DNA from: Planctomycetota bacterium | Lineage (GTDB): Bacteria > Planctomycetota > Brocadiia > JAJRTI01 | Direction: 5' to 3' | NCBI GenBank assembly: GCA_024278415.1 | Contig: JAJRTI010000521.1 | Location: 1-11,828, forward strand | DNA: 11,828 nucleotides | Part shown: positions 6,471 to 11,828 of the stretch, in pieces | Numbering within the stretch: position 1 is the stretch's first letter | How the letters are laid out: every line of letters starts with the position of its first letter | Translations under genes and position numbers: made by a program | Notes under the pieces: model-generated | Seen by the model: the letters and a program-made list of their open reading frames with translations, nothing else | What the model was told of the DNA's origin: nothing | Databases searched by the model: none

Positions 6471-8111
6471 TTAGTTGCCATCAGCGAAATCCATGAACCC
6501 TTCGAGTTGGCGCGCGCGGACGGGGTGCTGGAGCTTGCGCACCGCCTTGGCTTCGATCTGGCGCACGCGCTCGCGCGTGACCTTGAAGATGCGGCCCACT
6601 TCCTCGAGGGTGTACGTGTATCCATCGCCGATTCCATAACGCAACTTTATAATCTCTCGCTCTCGATAAGTCAAGGTCTGGAGCACGTCCTCGATGCGCT
6701 CCTTGAGCATCTCTTGCGATGCGGCCCGCACCGGCGACTCTGCGGTGATGTCTTCGATGAAGTCGCCGAAGTAGCTGTCTTCGCTTTCGCCTACGGGCCT
6801 GTCCAGCGAGATCGGCACTCGGGAAATCTTCAGCACACGCCGGGTCTCCGAGATGGACAGCCTGCCCTCCTTGGCGATCTCCTCCACCGTGGGCTCGCGG
6901 CCGAGTTCTTGCACGAGTTTCTTCGTGGCGTTGCGGATCTTGCTCATGGTCTCGATCATGTGCACCGGGATGCGGATCGTCCGGGCTTGGTCGGCGATCG
7001 AGCGGGTGATGGCTTGGCGGATCCACCACGTCGCGTACGTGCTGAACTTGTAGCCGCGCTTGTATTCGTACTTGTCCACCGCGCGCATGAGGCCGGTGTT
7101 GCCTTCCTGGATCAGGTCGAGGAACGACAGCCCGCGGTGGCGGTACTTCTTGGCGATGCTGACCACGAGGCGCAGGTTGCCGCCGGACAGCTTCCGCTTC
7201 GCGCCTTCATACTCGTGGAAACGCTTCACCGCCTGGTACACGCGCCGGCGCAGGGAGTCGGGGCTCTCCATGGCCGCGTCCTCGATGCGCGCCAACTCCG
7301 CCTTGGCTTCGCGCACGCGCTGCGCGGTCCCCTTGCGCCGGCTGATGGCTTGGATTTCTCGTTGGAGTTCGTCGGCCTTGCGCGACATCTCCTCCAGGCG
7401 CTTCATGATCGGTTGCACCTTCTTGGTGCGAATGTTGAGTTCCTCGAGGAGAATGACGGCCTTCTTGCGCCGCCGGTCGGTGCGCTCGCGAAGCGCTTGC
7501 CACTCCTTCGAGCGCGGGCGCTTCGTCTTCATCTCCTCCCAATCCGCGCGGTTGCATTCGTAGATCATTGTGAGCGTGCGCACGTTTTCGGGGAGGCGCT
7601 CGGCCACGTTTTCTTTGGCGTCTTCGATGCCGCTACTGATCTTGAGCGTGCGGTCGAAAGGCAACTCGCCGCTGTGCACGTCTTCCAGAATCTTGAGGCA
7701 CTTCTGGACTGCATAGTCCGATTCGAGCACGCGGCGCCGGAAACGTTTGCGCGTGATCTCGATCTTGCGCGCGAGCATGATCTCTTCTTCGCGCGTGAGC
7801 AGGGGGATTTCGCCCATCTGCGTGAGGTACATGCGCACCGGGTCGTCGATCTTCTCGTGTGCCTCGGCTTCGCCGATGGCCTGCACGACTTCCGCGGCCT
7901 CCGGGCCGCCCATGGTGCGGGCCTCTACCTCGGCCTCGTCGATCAGGTCGATCCCCGTCTCGTCGAGCGTCATCAAGATCTCGTCGATTTTCTCCGGGGT
8001 GACCGTATCATCCGGCAGGAGGTCGTTCATCTCCTCGTACGTGAGGAAGCCGCGTTCTTTGCCGCGTTTGACTAGCAGCTTGACGGTCTGGTCCGTGGGG
8101 GATTCGCTCAT
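6471..8111 (-). CDS. rpoD: RNA polymerase primary sigma factor RpoD (sigma70)
   Basis: This 546-residue protein directs RNA polymerase to housekeeping promoters. Region 1.1 is at about 1-60. Region 1.2 ([18 protein letters not shown]) is at 89-106. A long non-conserved insert, typical of group 1 sigma factors, spans about 120-305. Region 2 ([19 protein letters not shown] to RIPVHMIE) is at 312-387, with the -10 recognition helix around [20 protein letters not shown]. Region 3 is at about 388-455. Region 4.2 ([20 protein letters not shown]) is at 501-520 and contacts the -35 box. All functional parts are intact. The [12 protein letters not shown] and SGELPFDRT stretches (123-155) resemble planctomycete RpoD as I recall it. 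The ATG at 8111 is preceded by AAGGG at a suitable distance. It lies downstream of dnaG with a 223-base spacer that carries its own promoter and leader, and it ends in a strong terminator. Confidence 0.97.
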   Translation of the reverse strand: MSESPTDQTVKLLVKRGKERGFLTYEEMNDLLPDDTVTPEKIDEILMTLDETGIDLIDEAEVEARTMGGPEAAEVVQAIGEAEAHEKIDDPVRMYLTQMGEIPLLTREEEIMLARKIEITRKRFRRRVLESDYAVQKCLKILEDVHSGELPFDRTLKISSGIEDAKENVAERLPENVRTLTMIYECNRADWEEMKTKRPRSKEWQALRERTDRRRKKAVILLEELNIRTKKVQPIMKRLEEMSRKADELQREIQAISRRKGTAQRVREAKAELARIEDAAMESPDSLRRRVYQAVKRFHEYEGAKRKLSGGNLRLVVSIAKKYRHRGLSFLDLIQEGNTGLMRAVDKYEYKRGYKFSTYATWWIRQAITRSIADQARTIRIPVHMIETMSKIRNATKKLVQELGREPTVEEIAKEGRLSISETRRVLKISRVPISLDRPVGESEDSYFGDFIEDITAESPVRAASQEMLKERIEDVLQTLTYREREIIKLRYGIGDGYTYTLEEVGRIFKVTRERVRQIEAKAVRKLQHPVRARQLEGFMDFADGN

Positions 8112-8281
8112 GCAGTCGCCCTTGTGGGATGTGTGCTTGATAGGGGATGGGCAGGGAGCTTATGGCAAAGCCGCGTGCCACAGCGCCGGGCAGATCGCCC
8201 CGCGCTTGGGGAGGGACCGCGTGGCCGATCGGCCAGGCTTGTTGGACGCAAGGCTATGCAACGGCATGACTTAAGAAACAT
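8108..8281 (-). other. Possible short upstream ORF in the rpoD leader
   Basis: An ATG at 8281-8279 follows GGGAGG (8291-8286) and opens 57 codons. They end in a TGA (8110-8108) that overlaps the rpoD ATG as ATGA, an arrangement that allows translational coupling. Against this, the peptide is Arg/Cys/Pro-rich with no recognisable domain, and its third codon positions are visibly less GC-rich than those of the flanking genes. The start codon is buried in the hairpin CGGCATG/CATGCCG (8285-8279 with 8268-8262, - strand). It is offered as a candidate, not as a gene call. Confidence 0.2.
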
Positions 8282-8322
8282 GCCGCCTCCCGAATCGCGC
8301 GCTTTGACGCGATAAGCCCAAA
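8112..8322 (-). promoter_or_regulatory. Long 5' leader of rpoD with hairpins
   Basis: If the promoter at 8329-8357 is used, rpoD mRNA has a leader of about 210 bases. Visible structures are a 7-bp hairpin with a 10-base loop (8262-8268 with 8279-8285) and a perfect 14-base palindrome TGGCCGATCGGCCA at 8222-8235. I recognise no known riboswitch or ribosomal-protein binding motif. Confidence 0.4.
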
Positions 8323-8328
8323 GTAAGA

Positions 8329-8357
8329 AGTATATCACTGGTTTTGCGGCCCGTCAA
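8329..8357 (-). promoter_or_regulatory. Promoter of rpoD, spanning the dnaG stop codon
   Basis: On the - strand, TTGACG (8357-8352) and TATACT (8334-8329) are separated by 17 bases. Each box has one mismatch from the sigma70 consensus. The spacer contains the dnaG stop codon (8337-8335). Transcription would begin near 8322. This gives rpoD expression independent of dnaG, as is known for internal rpoD promoters in other bacteria. Confidence 0.75.
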
Positions 8358-10179
8358 ACAAACGAGGCCGCTTTTTTCGTCGATTTTCTCGCTCACGTTC
8401 TTGGTCCTGGCGCCGTTGCAGGGCCTCGAACGCGGCCCGTTCGTCGCCGGCGCTGAGGGCCTGCTCATGCCGCGCGCGCATGGCCATTTCGGTCAGCCGC
8501 GCCTGGTGCTCATGCACGAGGTAATCCAGGCAGCCCGTGACCTCGTCCGGGCTCGGCGTGCGGGAGCCTTCTTGGGCAGAAATGTCCGCGAGCAGTTCCC
8601 GCAGGTCGGGCTCCGCGATCTGTTCGAGGAGGAGCAACGGGTCCACGACCGCCTCGGCTTGGAAAGCCTTGAAGATGCCGCTTGCGAGGCTGCGCAGTCG
8701 GTCGTCGGTGAAGCCTGCCTCGCCTAGCTGCTCCTGCACCTGCGGGACCCAGTCCGCGTCCTCGACCATGGCGTTGACGAGGATGCGTTGTGCCCGCATC
8801 GCGGCGTCCATCCGACGGGGCCGCAGGGGAGCCGAGGCCGCCTCCTCAGGCGGCGCCTCTGGCTGGGGCCGGTCATACTGCTGCCGCGGCCGTGCCCGCT
8901 CAGCGGCCGCGCGCACCGCGTTCTCGGTCACGTGCAGCTCCGACGCGATACGCTGAATAATCAAATCCTGCTTCACCATGTCCGGACACCGCACCGCGGT
9001 GGCGACCAACTCCCGCGCGATCTCCGTCTTGCCGTCGAGCGTGTCCGCATCGTATTGGCCGCGCAGGTAGTGCAGCTTGAAGTCGAACAGATCCTGCGCG
9101 TTCGCCACAACGGCCTCGAAGGCCGGGCCGCCCTGCTCCACGAGGAAGTCGAACGGATCCTTGCCTTCCGGCATCGTGGCCAGGCGCACCTTCATCTCCT
9201 CCTCGACGAACAGATCGAGGCTGCGGTCCGCGGACCGCTGGCCGGCCTCGTCGCCATCGAAGATCAACACCACCTCGTCTGCGTACCGGCGCAGCAGATG
9301 AATGTGGTCGCGGGTGAGCGCGGTGCCGAGCACAGCCACCACGTTCTCGACCCCCTGTTGGTGGGCCATGATCGCGTCGGTGTAGCCTTCGACGACGATG
9401 GCTTGCCGCTTCTCTAGGATGGCCTTGTGCGCCTCGAAGGCGCCGTACAGGTTGCGTCCCTTGCTGAATGCGGGCGTCTCAGGCGAGTTGAGGTACTTGG
9501 CCCGATCGTCGCCCAGCGTCCGCCCGCCAAAGCCGATCACCTTGCCATTGGTCCCGCGGATGGGGAACATGAGCCGGTTGCGGAAGTAGTCGAACAGGTT
9601 CTGCGTGCGCTGGCTCCGTGCGACGAGTCCCGCGGTCAGCAGCAGATCCTCCGACACCTCGCTCTGCGCGGCGCGTCGCAGGAGCGCGTCCCACGAATCG
9701 AGCGCACAGCCCAGGTCGAACCGCTCGACCATTGCCGCGCTGATGCCGCGGCGCTCCAGATAGCCGCGGCACGCGGCGCCGAGAGCGTCGTGTGCGAGTT
9801 GGGACCGGAAGACCTTGGAGGCCCACTCGTTCACCCGCAGCAGTTGCGCCTTCTGTTGGTCGGCGTCTCTGTTGCCTCCGATGCGGCCGGCAGTGTCGAT
9901 TCCCGCGCGTTCGGCGAGGTGGCGCATGGCTTCGACGAACCCCAAGCCCTCGCGCTTCATCACAAACGAAAACACGTCCCCGCCTTCGCCACAGCCGAAG
10001 CACTTGAACATTTGCCGCTCCGGGTTGACGTTGAACGAGGGCGTCTTCTCGTTGTGGAACGGGCAGAGCCCCACGAAGTTCCGGCCGGAGCGCTTGAGCT
10101 TCACGTGCTCGCCGACGAGGTCGACGATGTCCGTGGCGCGAAGAATCTCTGCTTTGAGGTCGTCCGATTGGTGAGCCAA
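8335..10179 (-). CDS. dnaG: DNA primase DnaG
   Basis: This 614-residue enzyme makes RNA primers at the replication fork. The zinc-binding domain has a CHC2 motif with Cys39, His42, Cys60 and Cys63 (CPFHNEKTPSF ... CFGCGEGGDVF). The catalytic core contains RNRLMFPIRG (200-209) and GFGGRTL (216-222). The TOPRIM site includes Glu264 in VVEGYTD and Asp308/Asp310 in FDGDEAG. Residues from about 455 form the helicase-interaction domain, preceded by a Pro/Glu-rich linker (430-455), and the protein ends in a basic stretch. Length is normal. The start is a TTG at 10179: an in-frame TAG lies 10 codons upstream and no ATG or GTG occurs between. GGGG lies a few bases upstream as a modest ribosome binding site. 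The rare start may limit yield, in keeping with low primase levels elsewhere. dnaG is followed by rpoD. Confidence 0.97.
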   Translation of the reverse strand: MAHQSDDLKAEILRATDIVDLVGEHVKLKRSGRNFVGLCPFHNEKTPSFNVNPERQMFKCFGCGEGGDVFSFVMKREGLGFVEAMRHLAERAGIDTAGRIGGNRDADQQKAQLLRVNEWASKVFRSQLAHDALGAACRGYLERRGISAAMVERFDLGCALDSWDALLRRAAQSEVSEDLLLTAGLVARSQRTQNLFDYFRNRLMFPIRGTNGKVIGFGGRTLGDDRAKYLNSPETPAFSKGRNLYGAFEAHKAILEKRQAIVVEGYTDAIMAHQQGVENVVAVLGTALTRDHIHLLRRYADEVVLIFDGDEAGQRSADRSLDLFVEEEMKVRLATMPEGKDPFDFLVEQGGPAFEAVVANAQDLFDFKLHYLRGQYDADTLDGKTEIARELVATAVRCPDMVKQDLIIQRIASELHVTENAVRAAAERARPRQQYDRPQPEAPPEEAASAPLRPRRMDAAMRAQRILVNAMVEDADWVPQVQEQLGEAGFTDDRLRSLASGIFKAFQAEAVVDPLLLLEQIAEPDLRELLADISAQEGSRTPSPDEVTGCLDYLVHEHQARLTEMAMRARHEQALSAGDERAAFEALQRRQDQERERENRRKKRPRLFDGPQNQ

Positions 10180-10262
10180 CGTAACCCCGTGTGCGTCAGT
10201 CGGCTAGGCCCGTGGAGTGTTGCGAAACCGGCAGCGTGCAGAATCCGAGCGGCGATATCGCA

Positions 10263-10290
10263 AGTCTACCACAGCGCAGGGAGTTGTCAA
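10263..10290 (-). promoter_or_regulatory. Promoter of dnaG
   Basis: On the - strand, a perfect TTGACA (10290-10285) and TAGACT (10268-10263) are separated by 16 bases, with TG one base upstream of the -10 (extended -10). The start would be near 10256, giving a leader of about 77 bases before the TTG start codon. It is the closest match to the sigma70 consensus in the window. Confidence 0.75.
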
Positions 10291-10303
10291 GCAAACCGCT
10301 TTC

Positions 10304-10317
10304 GGCCACATGTGGCC
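10304..10317. promoter_or_regulatory. Perfect palindrome upstream of the dnaG promoter, possible operator
   Basis: GGCCACATGTGGCC is a perfect 14-base palindrome centred about 55 bases upstream of the predicted dnaG transcription start and about 55 bases upstream of the possible -35 of the divergent BNR gene. Its place between two divergent promoters suggests a regulator site, but nothing in the sequence identifies the regulator. Confidence 0.35.
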
Positions 10318-10366
10318 CACCATGGCCCCTGAGCAACAACATCTTGCCTTGCTGCGCGGCAGCATG

Positions 10367-10395
10367 TTGACGGGCGACTTCGCGGCCGCTAACCT
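10367..10395 (+). promoter_or_regulatory. Possible promoter for the BNR_4 gene
   Basis: TTGACG (10367-10372) and TAACCT (10390-10395) are separated by 17 bases. The -35 is good and the -10 is weak, keeping only the first TA and the last T. The resulting leader would be about 145 bases and contains the inverted repeats at 10427-10526. Confidence 0.4.
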
Positions 10396-10426
10396 CTGAT
10401 TCTCTGAATCAAGTCTCGACGGACGC

Positions 10427-10526
10427 TGGAGCGGAAGGCCTCCGCCGTCCGTGTCACAGCCCATCCACGGTTCGGAATGCGAAGGCCTGTCTGCGTGCGG
10501 CACGCACAGGCAGGCATTCCGCTCCA
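10427..10526. repeat. Inverted repeats with two competing pairings
   Basis: A long-range stem pairs TGGAGCGGAA (10427-10436) with TTCCGCTCCA (10517-10526), extended by GCCT/AGGC after one mismatch. A local stem pairs CGGAATGC (10473-10480) with GCATTCCG (10514-10521), enclosing a bulged hairpin at 10485-10515 (GCCTGTCTG and CGTGC with their complements). The two pairings share bases 10514-10521, so only one can form at a time. The block ends 22 bases before the BNR_4 start. It could be a leader switch or a dispersed repeat. Confidence 0.5.
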
Positions 10527-10548
10527 CCTTTCGTGAAGAGCCCAATCC

Positions 10549-11828
10549 ATGAATCGACGCGACTTCATCAAGACTGTGGCTGCCGGCGCGGTCGGCGCCG
10601 CGAGCGCCAAGGCCATCGCCGCCCAAGCCGATGGCTCGGCCGCGTTCCTGCTCTCCACGAACGGGAGCGGCCGCGCGACCGGCTACGCGGAGACGAACAA
10701 GATCGTCACCCTTGACAACAAGACGCACGTCGCGTGGCTCGACTCGGTCCAGGGCCAAGGCTTCCGCGTGCGCGTACGCACGCTCGACCGCATGACGGGC
10801 GCATGGTCGCCCACCGTCGACGTGGGGCCGGCGTACGACAATCACGGCGGCCCCGCGCTCGCGCTGGACAGCAAGGGCTACCTCCACGTGGTCTACTTCC
10901 CGCACCACCATCCCTTCCGCTATCGCCGGTCGAAGCGGCCCAACGACGTGGCCGAGTGGGGCGACGAAACGCAGTTCGGCAAGCGCTGCACGTATCCCAC
11001 GCTCATGGTTGGGCCCGACGACACGCTCTACCTCACTTGCCGCGAGAGCAACCGCGAGGGCAAGCCGTGGGTGGTGAACTTGTATACGAAGAAGCCCGAT
11101 GGCGATTGGCAAGGCCCACGCGCAATCCTGGCCGCGGACACAGGAGGCTACGCGCGCTTCAATGGGGCGCTCGCGTGGAGCCCCGACCACACAACGCTCC
11201 ACCTCTCCACTCGCATGTACGGCGGCAAGCCGGGCCGCCCGCACACCGTGGGCTACATGCAAAGCCCCGACTTCGGCAAGACGTGGCTCAACGCTAAGGG
11301 CGAACGGCTCGAACTGCCGGTGACCTCCGATACCATCAGCGTGCTCGCGCAGAACAAGAGCAAGCGAGGCCGCGGATACCGCTGCGGCGCCATGACCGTG
11401 GCCCCCGACGGAACGCCGGTTGTCCTCTACAGCGACACCATGGAGAAGCCGTCGCAGACGTGGATCGCGGAGCTTGGCAAGTCCGGCCAGTGGCGGCGAC
11501 GCGGGCTCGTGGAGCACGTGGGCAAGACGCTGCCGAATTGGAGCGTGTCTCTGCCAGGCGGGTTGGCCATCGGCAAGGACGGCCGCATGTTCGTGGCGCT
11601 CACCGCGCGCGCACCACGCGCAGACGGCACACCGCTGCCCACCGGATGGGGTGCGCCCACGAACGAAGTGCTGTGGCTGGAGTCGGCCGATGACGGCAAG
11701 ACCTTCAGCGTGGCCATGGTGTCGAAGCAAGACCCGAAGCGAGCCAACTGGCTGCCCAACATCGAGCATCTCACCGGCCACCACGCGCTGCCCCCGCGGC
11801 CAGGCATGATCTACACATCGGGCGGCCC
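10549..11828 (+). CDS. Tat-exported BNR_4 beta-propeller protein (incomplete at right edge)
   Basis: The frame is open for 426 codons and runs off the window. The N-terminus has a twin-arginine signal, NRRDFIK at 2-8 followed by an Ala-rich hydrophobic segment to about 26, so the folded protein should be exported. The body matches the BNR_4 family (a beta-propeller related to sialidase-like and polysaccharide-lyase propellers). It has a conserved NHGGPALALDSKGYLHVVY block (98-116), HHHPFRYRRSKRPND (119-133), and two Asp-boxes, SPDFGKTW (239-246) and SADDGKTF (379-386). Activity is unknown; polysaccharide binding or cleavage is plausible from relatives. The ATG at 10549 has AAGAG 8 bases upstream. 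It is divergent from dnaG. Such Tat-signal BNR genes are common in planctomycetes and related groups, as I recall. Confidence 0.82.
   Translation, partial: MNRRDFIKTVAAGAVGAASAKAIAAQADGSAAFLLSTNGSGRATGYAETNKIVTLDNKTHVAWLDSVQGQGFRVRVRTLDRMTGAWSPTVDVGPAYDNHGGPALALDSKGYLHVVYFPHHHPFRYRRSKRPNDVAEWGDETQFGKRCTYPTLMVGPDDTLYLTCRESNREGKPWVVNLYTKKPDGDWQGPRAILAADTGGYARFNGALAWSPDHTTLHLSTRMYGGKPGRPHTVGYMQSPDFGKTWLNAKGERLELPVTSDTISVLAQNKSKRGRGYRCGAMTVAPDGTPVVLYSDTMEKPSQTWIAELGKSGQWRRRGLVEHVGKTLPNWSVSLPGGLAIGKDGRMFVALTARAPRADGTPLPTGWGAPTNEVLWLESADDGKTFSVAMVSKQDPKRANWLPNIEHLTGHHALPPRPGMIYTSGG

Noticed and set aside
6441..8075. 544-residue open frame on the + strand opposite rpoD
   Set aside because: rpoD is certain on the other strand over the same bases, and the shadow protein has no recognisable features.
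10204..11784. 526-residue open frame on the - strand across the BNR_4 gene and the dnaG promoter
   Set aside because: The + strand frame has a Tat signal, Asp-boxes and BNR_4 blocks; the - strand frame would cover the dnaG promoter and has no domain.
1..11828. Defence island, prophage or other new multi-gene system
   Set aside because: The genes are core replication/transcription genes plus single enzymes; no integrase, transposase, toxin-antitoxin pair or defence-type cluster is visible.

Overview
This GC-rich window looks like part of a chromosome from a planctomycete-like bacterium (PVC group). The evidence is the long RpoD with a planctomycete-style stretch after region 1.2, a Tat-exported BNR_4 beta-propeller protein, a GH4 glycosidase, and intergenic spacers packed with short GC-rich palindromes. 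The phylum call rests on recognition of family style, not on a search.

Layout, left to right. Positions 1-541 hold an A-B-A hairpin repeat array, its inverted copy, and then a promoter and strong Shine-Dalgarno for a standalone acyl carrier protein (542-796, +). Tail to tail with it is a lipoprotein zinc carboxypeptidase of family M14 (874-1719, -). A structured spacer of about 500 bases follows. Next are two + strand genes: a GH4 glycosidase with an unusual basic tail (2227-3762), and SfsA fused to a COG1833/DUF123 GIY-YIG domain (3818-4957). The gene for RNase P RNA (rnpB, about 5104-5508, -) lies downstream and had no ORF to mark it; its ends, P1 helix and promoter are all visible.

From 5661 to 10179 lies an information-processing cluster on the - strand, transcribed from right to left: dnaG (primase), rpoD (main sigma factor), and a coiled-coil/C4 zinc-ribbon protein of the DUF164/CdsZ/FlgZ type. 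This is the dnaG-rpoD core of the classic macromolecular synthesis operon. dnaG has a near-consensus promoter. rpoD has a second one that spans the dnaG stop codon and gives a leader of about 210 bases. A textbook intrinsic terminator closes rpoD, only about 13 bases before the zinc-ribbon start. Divergent from dnaG is a Tat-signal BNR_4 protein (10549 to the right edge, incomplete).

Most of the window is ordinary core genome: lipid carrier, RNase P RNA, primase and sigma factor, mixed with secreted or carbohydrate-related enzymes. I found no defence island, CRISPR array, transposase, tRNA or rRNA. The parts most worth a second look are the SfsA-GIY-YIG fusion, the GH4 basic tail, the rpoD leader, the terminator-to-start arrangement of the zinc-ribbon gene, and the palindromic repeat families.
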